A stretch of DNA of 64,000 nt, taken from contig OZ007570.1 of assembly GCA_963931925.1 (NCBI GenBank), positions 50,088,349 to 50,152,348 on the forward strand, in the 5' to 3' direction. The position numbers and the translations under genes are program-made. The notes beneath the pieces were generated by a model. It had not been told where the DNA came from and made no database searches. It saw nothing but the letters and a program-made list of their open reading frames with translations. This stretch comes from Onchidella celtica (Eukaryota > Mollusca > Gastropoda > Systellommatophora > Onchidiidae). This document shows, piece after piece, positions 46,615-60,200 of the stretch (its first letter is position 1; every line of letters begins with the position of its first letter).

Positions 46615-46850
46615 CCGTGCTGAGAATTGAACCACTGTCCCCCAATTGACAGGTGAAAATATTTATTTAAGAAAAAAACTGGATTTATTCCCCATTATTG
46701 TTTAAAATAAAAGTACTAAAAAAAATTCATATCTTTATGAAAAGACTTTAAAAGGAAAAAAAACAAACTGCCCTCTGAGAATGGAACCACAGCCCCAAAA
46801 CTGACAAAGATGCTAACCACTACGCTATTGAGTACGCTGAGCAATTGTGA
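46615..46850 (-). mobile_element. Two tRNA-like SINE heads, minus strand
   Basis: Read on the minus strand, 46,785-46,845 contains TAGTGGTTAGCATC (A-box type) then GGTTCCATTCTCAG (B-box type). At 46,620-46,655 the B-box piece GGTTCAATTCTCAGC recurs. A similar A-rich stretch follows each, so this may be a tandem pair of truncated SINEs. Confidence 0.55.
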
Positions 46851-47987
46851 AGGAATTCTCACTCAATAAGCATGACTAACCCAAGAAACCCATATCTACG
46901 GATTAGACCTGAATCTTCATTATAAAATATAATGTATCCATTTAATCAATAAAATTCCATTTTTATTCAGAAAAGCCTCTGCAGTTTCAACCAGTACCAT
47001 GAACCATGCCATCATTTTCAACACATGCGCAATATGAAAGTTGATCGGGATGAACAGACAAGAGCGGAAGATGGAGAAGGGTTCGATTTAGGGGAGATCA
47101 CTGGCAAATACAGAATTTATGTTGGCTGATAAAAAAGATCCTGGGGGAAATTTTATCCGACAGTATTGGTGGATAAACACTTCGTTTTGGGACTAGATCT
47201 AGATTTTAGATTGGGAAATTCCAAAAAAGTTTCGTAGGCTGTGTCCTGCCACTCAGTCAAAATAGCTCTACATGTATATAGATCTTGCCCTTATCCTTTA
47301 CCCGAAATGTTCATTTTCTGGTTGAAAGGGTTGGGTGAGGGGTGAGATTAGTGGGCTGAATTTTATGAAACTCTTGGTCTTACTCTTTCTTGTTATTTAG
47401 CCTAAGGACAATTGGCTGCCTAGTATTTTTTGTCAGGCACATTTCTGCTTAGAAAAATGCAGGAAAATCTTTTTATATTTATAAATCAATAATTTGCAGG
47501 TGTTGACAAGCAGGGAGGTCACCTGTGACCTGTCACTGTGTCAGGCATGTGCTTGCAATCGGGCCATTTGATTTTGAATATATATATATTTGTTGCTGTA
47601 AAGTGAAAAGTGCTCTAAGGATGTTATGTAAATTGTATTTATATTATTTAATGACTATCGGGCAATAATGTTACCATCATGCCTGGATAAACCAGACAGT
47701 GGCCTAATTAAGTAATTTGTTGGAAGTGGCTCTTGTATAAATAGAAAGCTCTTATGATGTGACAACTTTTGATGTTACACAAATTTGACAGATCTCTCAA
47801 GAGTGGAGAAAGATAGGATTCCATAATATGTAATACCATTTATTTCACCAGGAAGCAGTTCTCAAGAATGAATCCTGTGATAATGAATGCATTTGAAGCA
47901 AACTTGTATTTCATAATTATCCGATTTGCTATAATGCAACAATCTGTTTGACATTTATCAACCACTTTAATTTTTCTCTTTCCACAG

Positions 47988-48079
47988 AAGTTGTAGTGAC
48001 AACTTGTTGAAGTTTGAAACGTTAAGCTTCTAGTTCTACTCTGTTGCTGTAACAATCTAATTCTAAGTAGTCAGTAAAT
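47988..48079 (+). other. INCENP: INCENP 5' UTR, part in the first coding exon
   Basis: A good acceptor (TTTCCACAG, ending 47,987) precedes the start codon by 92 nt. This suggests an upstream non-coding exon that I cannot place. Confidence 0.5.
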
Positions 48080-48249
48080 ATGGCAACAGAGGCATGGACA
48101 GAAAACTTTCCTGTGGCTTGCCAGACGCTCCTGGCACCAGAACTAGTGTGCCAAGCTGCTCTAGAAGAAAGATTAAATGATATTGCTGCAGAATTCACAT
48201 GGCTAGAGGAGATTGTGGACGAAGCTTACAAACTTTTTGCTGTGAAAAG
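48080..48249 (+). CDS. INCENP: INCENP exon: CEN module
   Basis: Starts MATEAWTENF; contains the WLEEIVDEAYKLF helix that packs with survivin and borealin in the family. Donor GTATGC, phase 2. Confidence 0.9.
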
Positions 48250-51200
48250 GTATGCTGCATGAACCCAATGAATCATTAGGTGGATCAGGTGTACTAACTT
48301 ATCGGACAAATTTTTTGATGACTGTAACTAGAGTGAATACTGACTTTGAAATGAATAGTTTCTTTTCTAAGAGATTACCAGATTTTTTCAGTACCAGGCA
48401 ATGAACGTGGTACTGGTCCATCAAATAATCTCAACCTAGAATTTAAAAAATTGTCAATGAATTGAGGAATCGAGATTTCTTTGAAGTGCTCTGCTATGTA
48501 ATATGTATGCACGCAAGCATGGTTATCACTTTTTTAATCTGAGATCTCAAGTTGGAAAGGGGTAACAATGATGAATGAAAGTGACAAAAGATATTCAAAC
48601 ATATGAAAAAATAAATTCCCAATTAATTATCAAATGTGTCTTCATCAAGTGAAATAAATGCAACTGCGCAGTACAATGGTGAAGAAGTATCTGTTATTAA
48701 CTGAAAGAAGTGCATTTATTGCACTGTTACATGTAAAGAAAGAGATTATTAACATCATTAAAGTAAATTAGTTTGCTGACATCGGTTTTTATCAAGTTAA
48801 CCTGATCAATTAGTGTAAAACATGCACTTGTTTCAGTTTTACTGTTGATTCATTAATGTACTTTCTAGAGAGTATTGTCTGTTTATAGCATAATTTATCT
48901 CTTCTTTTTTCATCATCAGTAATAAACTTGAACAGATGCCCAAAACACCGTGTGTGAAACAAAAACGACAGAAGGGAACAAGACAAGTTAAAACCAAAGA
49001 AGCAGAAACTGAAGATGTAACAGGAGCTGCACTACCAAAAGCCAAACCGACAAAGCTAAAATTTGAAACAGACAGGTACCACAGGAGTTGCTTTTTCTGG
49101 CTTTTTGTAAAAAAAAAATACTTTGTTGTAAATCAAATTCTACAAAATAAACATTGCGAAAACATTTCAAATATGGAAGGAAATATCACATCTTTGCATT
49201 TTTTCCTCTCTTTGATTTACTGCATGATTGATGATCTGAGTCATGTGGCTGATCTTAAGTTTGACCCAGCATTGGTCTTTCAAAGTTGCCTGTTTATTGA
49301 CATACCTTTGATAATTATTAATAGAATGTATATGAATGGGTTGTTTTAAGAACCTAAAAGTTTGTGGCTGATCAAGTCCTGTATATCTGTCTGCCGTCTT
49401 ACTTTCTCCTCTAACAATATCACCGTTCTTTGGGTCAACCTGCTTTCTCAGTAACCCAACAACAACTACATTTAAGGTTTTAAATAATTTTTTTTTAAAA
49501 CTTCCAACACTAATTAATGGCTTATACTTTTGTCTCAGCTGCTGATATTATTCTGTTTTTGTTCCAGCCTTACAGAAACTGATGGTTCTGATGAATCAGG
49601 AGTGGGCAATTCTGGTCGACCAGTTCGTGGCTGCAGAAAAGCATCCAAACCTGTGTATACAGAGGAAGATGGTGCGGTCAAGAGATCCACCCGTCAGTCC
49701 AGAAAGGCAGTGCAAAAGAGTGCCGAAGCTACTAGTACCAGAAGTTCTTCACAGCAGAGTAGGGGCAAAGAGAATCAACCACCTGTTGTTAATTTAGCTG
49801 ATATAATAGAAGACAAACATGATGAAACACGTGAAAAATCTAAAGTTACAGGAGTATCTCAAAAGAAGAAATCAGAGCAAGACAGTCCTAGTGTAAGGGC
49901 CCGTGCCAAAGCATATGAAAACATGTTGAAGCAACGCGTGAGCAAAAGCCCAGTGAAAGTCCCTCGTTCTGCTACACCAGGCAGTGATCACAAGAAGGCT
50001 ACCACCAGTAATAACACAGGCACACTGAAAGGAAAAGTGCCTCAAGGGAAACGTTCCAGATCTTCGAACAAATTATCCCGCCATTCTCTTCATCGCCATT
50101 CATCAACACGCAGATCTAGAAACTCTCAACGTTCAAGCAGAAGTAGTAGTAGCAAGGTAAGAAAATTTAAAAAAAATTTTTTTTTTTTTTTTTTGGGTCG
50201 GACTTGTTTAGTCTGCTCTGCAATTTTTCAACAGTTATTAAACATTTTCTGAGTGTAGGCATGGTTATCACTTTTTTAGCATGGTTAGCACTATATCAAT
50301 ATAATGGTAATTATTACATTCTAATACACAATAGTAATATTGCTTACATTTATATTATGTGTGAGAAATGAACTTTACATCCATCACAGATGTCATGTGA
50401 ATTAATTAGAGTATTGTTGGTATGAGGCCGTTGATTTTTGTTGTTGTTTTTTTGTCACTTGAGTTTGGTAGACATAAAAAGTTTTTAAAAAACATTAACA
50501 TGGGTAAATTCCAAATTGAGAAAATTGCCCTTTGTAAGCGCATGCTATGGGAAAATCATAAGTGTTCAGGTATGTTTTTATCATAATAATTATGTTTATT
50601 CCTTGTTTACTGACCAAGGTGAATAGTTTTGTAACGGCTTTTGTTTCTACAGCATTCCACAGAAAGTAATGGAACAAGGCAGCCAAGAACAAGACTTCGC
50701 TTGAAGAAACCAAACCAGGTAAGCTGCTGCCACAGGTTTTGAGTTGGTACCTCCTGGGTTCACTTTGTTCATGTAAAACTCATTTGGGAACCATTTTGTA
50801 TTTAATTTATATTAAGCTATGATAGTTTATAGCAGTCTTCTTCTTTCCACCAGCTAGTTTTTTTACAAATTACATTCTTTTCATCTTTGAGCTATTGAAA
50901 CTATTATTTGAAATATTAGTCTTTAGACGGGGTATGAATTTTATTTCTGCATCAAACTTCTTAGTTCTTTATGTATGAGTGAATATATTGGAGGAATGTT
51001 TTTAGAAACGATACTGTGTTCAGCCAGTTCAGGAAACTAAGTCAGGTATATGCTGACACCAAATAATACCTGTGTAACATAATCATGTGAGAGAGAGAGA
51101 TTGAACTAGCCAAATACTGCATGGCATTAAATTTCTATCAATACAGTATTTTTCCTATACATTTATGACAGTTTGCTGCCCTACATACTTTGTGATTCTG

Positions 51201-54200
51201 AGTGCCAATCACTGCAGTAAAAATATCTTGGCAAATTAACATGAATATAACTGTAACTCGTAAACATTTAAAAGTATAGTTTTTGTCAGTCAGTTTCCCT
51301 CTTTTCCCCATATAGGGAGAACAAAAACCAGAGGCTTCAGAAGAGGAGTCATTACATTCTGACTCATGTGAAGCAGCTGCTACTGCTGAAGACAGAGCAC
51401 AGGTGTCAACCCCACAGAACAAGGAATTAGCAGACAGGGGTAGCGCAGACATGTTTGATGCCGAAGATCATAATCAGGAAGAACAACATGCGATTCACAC
51501 ACATGATCCACTTAATGAAACTGAATTGGTTGTCACAGAAGTGTTTGAAATTCACGGCAAAGATCAACCAGCTAAGTTAAGAGAATTTGAAATGACAAAG
51601 ACAAAAACAACCCCAGTTGGTGAAACAGTAAAACAACAAACCAAATCAGTTCCTGCAGAGAATGAGCTGGATCCTCCAGGCTCCTCAAGTGATCAAGGAT
51701 TTAATGATGGGGATGGAGATAGTGAAACAGAAAGTGTGAACACTTCTGCTGTTCAAAATAAAAATAATGAGACTTTCACAAAAGAAAGCAGTGACGATAA
51801 TGAAAATACAGGTATACCAACTCGCACAAGAACAAGAGCACAGCAGAAGGACAATAATAAACAAGTCGATAACACTTCTAAAGGAGTTGTTAAGACAAAC
51901 AAAGACTCTGGCATAGACACAGGTAATAGGGAGTCTGCTGCTGTCGGCAATTCTACCTTCACCAAAGATAAAGCAATATCTCCACAAGAAGAAGGGGCCA
52001 GGACCACACGAACAAGAGCCAGAGCACAGAAGGAATCAGTTGCCAGTGAAGCTTCAAGTGAGGAGAAAGGGCCCAGCACCAGAACAAGACAGCGTAAAAT
52101 AGAAGGGTAAGATTCACAAATGTCCATGTGGAGTGGCAAGTTTTTTGTTTGAGCATATATGGGAGAATATTTTTAATATTCAAGTATATCCTTTGTCCAG
52201 ACAGTGCGTTAAGAAATGCTAACTTTTTTCAGCCGCACTGTGAAAAATAAAAAAGCACTGCCCCACACCCTGTGTTTATGTCTAGGAACCGGCCGTCGTT
52301 TGGCCGGGTGGGTTAGGTGTGTTTCTCTTTCCAAAAGCATGCTATTTTAGTATTTACATGTATAAATTCACATGTGTAAGCTTCATAGAAACTTGTGCGT
52401 GAAGATCCAAAATGGAAATAGGTCATTCGGCTTTCTGGAAGTACGGTCACAAATGACCGTCAGGTGGAATTGTGCTTTATTCCGGTCTGGCCAAATGATA
52501 GACTATTTTAGTAATCACCGGCTGAACAACAGCCAATGCACTTTTTGTTCTCGTATGGCCTGTCTAAGGATATTGGGTATTGGAATTGATTGTGGAAAAC
52601 TGATTTTTCTCTTGATTTTTTACTATTTTGAAATGATGACCATAATGAGCAGTTTTCATGTTTAGGACTGCTTTCTTCTTCCAGATCTCAGCAGGAACGA
52701 GTGGAAAAATCTGTCAAAGACGAACCCTTCAAATTAACGAGAAGTCGGATGCGTAAAGTGAATGACCCCGACAGGTTGAATATATGTGGCAGTGATGATG
52801 AAGTTATCACTGGCTCTCCTGCCATAGATGGCCAAATATCTGTGTTAAGGTATGTTATTTAAGAATTGTCAATCTAAAAAAAGATGACAGTTTGACTATA
52901 TCATATGTAATCCATTTTGTAGTAGCTTAGGAATATTAACTAAGTCACTGATAAAGTAAATGATGTTGCTGAGGTGAATTATGTTGTCTCAGAAGCTGGT
53001 ATAGTGCTAAAAGCATTTTATGGAGTAAAATCAGTAATCAGTTTTTTGTTGTTGTTTTTTTTTGTTGTTTATTTGTTTGTGATGGCATAGAATGAAAAAA
53101 GTTGTCTAATGAAATGTACAGGTTTCACAGAAAATTTTCAGTGTGACTTCCTTCTGATTAATTGCACTTCTAAACAAAGACCACCTGACAATATTATGAT
53201 ATGAAAGACTAAGATGTGTTTTAATGGTGCTGGGCATGATAGTTCTAAGTGGGGCTTTTTGAGACTTTCCTTGAACAAAATAACATTTATGTAAGTATAC
53301 ACTCTGCTTTTGCAGTGCACATTTCCAATTTTAACCCTCACCCTGCGAGGGGCGGCAATTGTCGGTATTTACTCGCAAGCGCTCACGCCGCACAGGCGGC
53401 AAAAGTCGGGAAGGTCAAGTTGACCACGCCACGCGCAAGCCGTATTTTCACGCATCAGGTCACTGACCTTTTTGAGACGTAACCACCGTGTTATTGTTCA
53501 CCGTATCTCTTCTAAATCAAACACATTGTGACATGGACATGTTAACCAGTGAGCCACTGGTCGGAATTCACAAAGACTAAGCTTTCAATGGCTCTCCCCA
53601 CACTTTCAAAAGATGTAACATCGACATGACAAATTTGCAATATTATCTCATTTTCTCACAAGCTGACCACCATCTGGAGTTGTCTGTATCTAAGAACCAA
53701 TCAGAAACAAGCTCTGAAATAATCTTTGCCCCAAATGCCCACATTGGTTTATTAGTATGTGTCAATCAGGATGAAACCATTTGTGTAGGGCTTGGGAGGG
53801 CGTGGCTAGTTATCATGCTTTGTTCTCACGAAAACTACAGCTGTCAGTTTGGAATCATAAGTCAGATCATTGGTTAGAGACTGACATACTAAGAATTTGC
53901 TGGTTAATTCATTATCAAGCGTGATAAGGCATAGCAGCGAATGTTTTCATACCGATTGTTACAGATTGGGGTATGCCCTCAAATGTTACGGGGAAGTATA
54001 TTATGGAATTTAGGTGTTCGACTGCATTTAATAAATATCGAGAGGTTTTACAAAATTACTCTGCCATACCATGCCACATACACTAATAACAATTTCGAGT
54101 AAGTTATATCAAGGACCTTGTAGGGCCACAAATTTATTACTTAAATTCCTAACAATTTCGTCTATCGTTACATATTAAAAAGACAACATCAGCAGCATCA

Positions 54201-57200
54201 AATGAAAATACTATAAGACATAACTAGAAGTCTCCTCTAGATTCTTAAAAGATTAGAAAATCCATATCATTCTGACTCATTCACAGTTTACTTAGTAATT
54301 ATTTATCTTCAGAAATATAATCTGACTACTATCTCACAAATAATATTCTTATGTCTCAGACGACAGTATTAACTCAGTAATAGCTTATAAAGGATCAAAC
54401 CGTCAAGACACACTGACGTAGTTAAGATAGATCTAGATCTGCTCTAGGATGGGCTGGCAATCCCCAGCCTCATCCAGACACATCAAATTACAATTTACAA
54501 ATGTGTATATCAGTCACTCAGTCTAGATCTTAATGGCAAGTAAAAACATTATAGTCTTGCATCCTTTGGTAGTACTTCTACTGGAAAAGTAGGGTCAGAT
54601 TCACGTCATCGTCGACGCACTGTCTCAAAACTTACGATTGGTTCCCTGAAACGATATCAGGGAACTGGAGAAAATAGCTGTGGGTAAATTCATTGTCTAT
54701 CAAGGACATAGACATGTCTTTAACAGTCTCATGATTCTCTCAGGCTGAATCTTAAGCCGACGCCCTCGCGGGTGGAAAGGACCTGCATGGAGTGAGTAAA
54801 CCTAAAGATGGCTTCGCTTATATCTTCTGCAACCCCCAGCCAACTGCTCAAATTTGATTGGTGCATCCATTTCGAGCTCAGCTCGCAGTCTATTAATAGT
54901 AACAGACAAAGTTAAATTACTATGTCAAAAGCGTTCGCAAAGTCTCTCCACCCTCTGCGTTTTATGTACGAATTTATTCACTCCTTATTCGCCCCGTCTT
55001 CCCTTGCTAAAGTACACCCAAACCACGGGGTCGAAAACTGCACCGTCACTGTTAATTTATCCATTCGTTCTATCTTGCCCCACTTTCTTTCCATCTTTAA
55101 GAAAGCGTTTCAAAAACAAACTGTCCACGGGAATAGTTCAAGGACGTTTGCACTGGCCAAAATCAATGATGACATGAAATAAACAAAGCGTGCCCCAGCA
55201 CGGCAATTCAAATCCTAACCCTGACACCGATCAATAAAAACCGACAACGTTTGTGGTCATCGCATAGCGACACGGGTCACTGACCCCAGATAAGATTCTC
55301 CGTGAGTAAGGTCACTGACCGTGCAGCGGGCTTTACGGGTAGCGCGCGGGGTATGGGTTAAGACACCCTGATTTAAGTAAAACAAGGGTGTATATCTTTC
55401 AGATTTTCTCTGATTTCAGATTTTTTCATTTTGGGGGTAAATTCCTAGTTCTAGAGCTAAATCTATCATTATTTTTAGTTATTTCAGGTTGTTTTTGTTT
55501 TCTTTATTCACTAATAATATAAAAATTCTCTGACCCATGAAAATAGTCTAGGCCAAGCAAGCGGGGAAATAGATGCAATGAAAGGGAAGTAACTCTTTTT
55601 GTTTTTAGTTGTAAACAAAAATTAACATCATGGCTTTGTGTTCACGATTTCCCAAGTTTGTTGAACGAGATACAGTAGTTGATTCGTTTTCAGAGAATTT
55701 TTTCAAATGTCATTAACACCCCTGGTAAAAACCCACTAAGGTGTTCTGTGTAAAGGTGAGAAATATTAGTGATACTGACGCCAACACATTTGACATTGGA
55801 TTTTTGGGGGTTTTGGTTTTTTTTTTCAGCAAAGGAGGAAAGAAAAGAATGGCAGAGGAAAGAGGATTGTCACCACGCCCAAAGCGTTCATGTGTCGGGG
55901 CTGATCAGAGCACTGTGGTAATTAGTTCGAATGTTTTTGTGCTGTTAGTCAGGACGGATAAACATATCAGCATCAGGGAGCAGTCTTCCAAACATAGTGT
56001 TGTGTCTTTTAGGGCAAGAGGCTCTTCATTTTGCAGTGGTTAGGGATGTAACATTCAGTTTGTTTTTTGTGGAGTGGGAACAGGGAAACTGCTGAGTAGT
56101 GTATGAGAAAAAAAAAATGTAGCAGCCAAATTTATTCAAGAGAGGGCTTACATTACAGAGAAACTGTTGGAATAAAAGAAAGGGGAAGCATAAGTTTTAT
56201 TTAAGAATAATAATATTGGGATTTTATTTTTTTCCCCGGTCATTTGCTGGCAATTATCAAATAATACCATTTTTTGTCTTGCCACAGTTAACAATGCATG
56301 TATGGAGTGAATATAATTTAGGAATTTTTAATTTTTGTTGTGATGGAAAAATTTTTACATGAATTTTTATGATTTTATTGAGGAAATTATCATTTATATG
56401 GTGGCAGATTCATCTTAGTAATCTAGGGTGTCCTAATGATAATAAAAAAAAATAAACAGAATCTTTCTATTTTACCATGCTTTCCATCTGTTTATGCAGC
56501 CACATAAGGGGTTTCAGGCTGATCTAGCTGGGTCCTTATAGCACAAACATTTACCATAACCAAAAGCCATTTATTTTACATGTAAATGTGTTTGCCTAAA
56601 GATACTCAAATACATTTTGTGGATTTTCATGTATTTTCTTACAACTTTACCACTGTCAGTGTTTCTCATTGTCACTAGGTATCACTAATGTTCATTCCCA
56701 TTTTTTAACCTTTTCAGAGCACTAACTCTCCATTGTCAACTTCATCTCCCATCAAACGCAAAGGTGAGATAAATCTCCACATCTCTTCACCACTGTGTTT
56801 TCGTGTCTGTCTGTATTTAATTAAATCATTGACTTATGATAATGGGTCATGAAAATGTAACAAACATCATTTAACCCTTTCACTGCCGCATTAATTTTCC
56901 TTGACTATTCCTTCAGTGCCAAATAAATTTTCCTTGATTGTTCCCTCAGTGCCAAATTAATTTGGGGAAAAAAACTAAAATGGGTGATAATAGAAAAAAA
57001 TTCATAACTCACTTATTTATAAGAATGTTATAACTCTGTAAAAAGTAAACTTTGAGGAAATTGGATAGAGAATCCACATATATGAGAGATTGTGTCATAG
57101 CTGTGGTGGTGGTGGCAGCGGCGACAGCGACAGCATCATCATCATCATCTTCATTAGTTTTTAGTCATTTCCTAACATTACAATAGGGTTTAGATGAAAT

Positions 57201-60200
57201 AATACCATCTAAAATGATGTTTCCAATACAGAAATTGATAAAATTTACAAAAACAAAGATACCGATGCCCAGTCACTCCCAGCACCATCCTCATGAACAT
57301 ACAGAACGACGACAATTTTTGCACGCAAAAATAAAAAATGATATAACAGAAAAAATTCATAGCTCACTTATTTCTAAGAATTTTATAACTCTGTAAAAAG
57401 GAAACTTTGAGAAAATTGGATAGAGTATCCACATACATGAGAGATTTGGTCATAGCTGTGGTGGAGTTGGCGGCAGCATCATCATCATCATCATCATTAC
57501 TTTTTTTTTTTCCTTTACATTACAATAGAATTTAGATGGAAATAACACCATACAAAATGATGTATTCAATACATAAATGGATAAAAATAATAAAATCAAA
57601 GATACTGGTGCCCTGTCACCACCAGCAACATCTTCATGAACATGCAGAACGACAACATCACCCCTTCGCCACCCTTCTTCGCGATCATCTCGTAACTCTA
57701 CATCGTCAACAGGACTAAATTCCAGTAAAGGAATATGTCTAGATCTAACTGGATCTACATTTACTAGTTCAGCAAAACCTTCAAAATTACCATCACCATC
57801 TTCCTCATCAGAGGATTCAAACAGCTGTAAAAAGACATCATTGTCCGAACTTTCGTCGTCAGACGCCATTTTGTTGAGTGAAAGGCCTAGCTGCCTTCAA
57901 TCACGCACAAAAAATGAACCCGTCGGCCAAATTAAATAAATCAAGGCTTATTTTGAAGCTCAGCCAATCAGCTTTCAGAAAATCATTCTGCCCGGATCAT
58001 TTCCGTTACCACGTAGCGACAGTTCCTGTTTACATCAAGGCACCCGTGCTACGGCCTAGGCCGTACGCGGCATGACGCTATTAGGGAGTAAATTCGTACG
58101 GCCGAGGCCGTAGGCGGCATGACGCTATTACAGAGTAAATTCGTACGGCCTAGGCCGTAGGCGGCAGTGAAAGGGTTAATACTGTGTATTCTGAATGAAC
58201 ATTTCAGTTCACTTTAATTAGCATTGCTTTCAGCGTGTATACAAATTTCAAATGTATAATTTGTTCTTTTTACCAAAGGTGATGGATTAAATGCTGAGGA
58301 AAGAGATGTTCTGCTTTCTCCTAGAAGGGTGAGTAAATTTAGAAATTAATTTGTTTACAAATTTATCTGAAAAGCAGTAAAAAGTATCATAATAGCTTTG
58401 AAGATTTACACTGCATGGTGCACGCACTTAGTAAACTTTGTTCCATTGGTATATATGAATAGTAGCAAGATAAATTGGTAATTTTTACTTCAGTGAAGGA
58501 GAGATCAAATTTCCTGTAAGCACAACAAAAAGATGAGTAGCCTCAGCTTGTTCTTTGTTGTTGTTTTTTTCTTAGCCATGCTAGATTGCTCGGAATACTT
58601 AATATGGATCTCATAATACTTGATTTGTCAAATTCTGGTGACTGCACAAATGTCTGCACAGAAAATTTAATACATTTACTTTATTCACTTTTCATGCTAA
58701 GCTGCTGGTGCTTCTCTCATTATACAGATGGTACAAAGATTTTGCATTTGTGTAGCTGCTTGACAAAATGAAGCACATCATGCATTTTGGTGGTATGGAG
58801 ATATTGGTATCACCAGATAGGTTATTCAAAGCCCTTTCATTTGGTAATAAAAATATTGCTGTAATTTAATTAGCAGAGAAATATGGCCTCTCAAAGACAG
58901 GAAGTGATACAACCATAGTTTTGAGAAAAACGCTTTTAAAGTTTCAGTTTTTAGACAAAATGATTGATGGTGGATGCCTTTTAACAATTTCTCAAATCAG
59001 GGAGTGCCGAAATGTGCCTCATTTTGTCGGGCGGTTACACATTTATGAATTTTTGTATTTACCTTGTCTTGTACTGTAGTTTGAGGTCACTTGCTTGGTA
59101 ATGACTAGTAATATAATCACCTATTGCCAGCCAGAATCGTACCATATATATATATATATATATACTGCCTATTATAAATTATAGTTTCCCAGGCCAGATG
59201 TGAATGAGCAAACATACTGAATTTCTAAATTTGCTTTGAGACTTTTTTCTTGTATTCAGTCATTTGGAATTAAAGCACAAGATTATTTTTTGGGCAGATA
59301 ATTAACATGCCCAATTGTTACTTTCAGCCATGGGCTGGCCCAGTCGTGAAACTACACAAGTGCGAGAGACCTAATTGGGCTTTTACTTGACATGTATTAT
59401 TCCTTATTTTACTTGCCGTTTTTTAATCAAAACCAATGGAAAAATAATGTTCTCCTCCTTAATTGAAAATAATTTGATTCTTTGAAAGAGTTCTTAGGAT
59501 ATTTGACCAGAAAGAGTAGTCACCTGCAGTTGTGGGAATAAATATGTGCTGTTTCATGATGGAGCCAGCAAATAATTCTGCACACTATAGGCAATATTAC
59601 TAAAGCTGTTACGTTTTCCTTATGATTGTATTATCCCAGCGAGATTGTCTATCATGCTCTTTTATCATGCAGTGAAATCTCTTTCCTCAGAGCCCCAAGC
59701 CATTTAAGTTTAACAGTGCTCAAAAGAAGACCACAGATTTTCTTAATAGAACCCCAGGCTTTGGACAAAACACCACCAGAGTGTACAGTTTCCTCAGCAA
59801 CACACCCACATGTCGCAACAGTGGTGTCTTGAGCTCTTTCCTCAAAAGAAACACACCTCCCCCAAAACAAAATATTCAGGTATCAACTTTTTTGTATTTC
59901 AAGTTTGTTTCTCTAACCCTAAAATGCATACATTTAATTTCAAACTGAAGTCAAAACAAAGTGAAACTTGAAAAGCGATATTATACAGACATTCACAATG
60001 AATCAAGTAAGCTTTTTGCCGTGATATTCCAAGAAATAGTGATTCAAAGAAACGTTTTGATGGTTACCCTCTTATGGAGAAAATTATGGATGTTTAGGGA
60101 AAAGAGTAGAGAAAATGTGAAATCTGCATTATTTGTGGTCCAACAGCAAAAATATAATTATATGAAACTGATTTAATAGTGAAAGCAGAATATGCTGCCC

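Noticed and set aside
51685..52139. Two antisense open frames over the large INCENP exon
   Set aside because: They mirror a real coding exon and show no domain or splice support of their own.
57214..57718. Plus-strand open frames with SQHHPHEHTERR-like segments
   Set aside because: They are the reverse face of the duplicated block and the transposase remnant in the piggyBac element.
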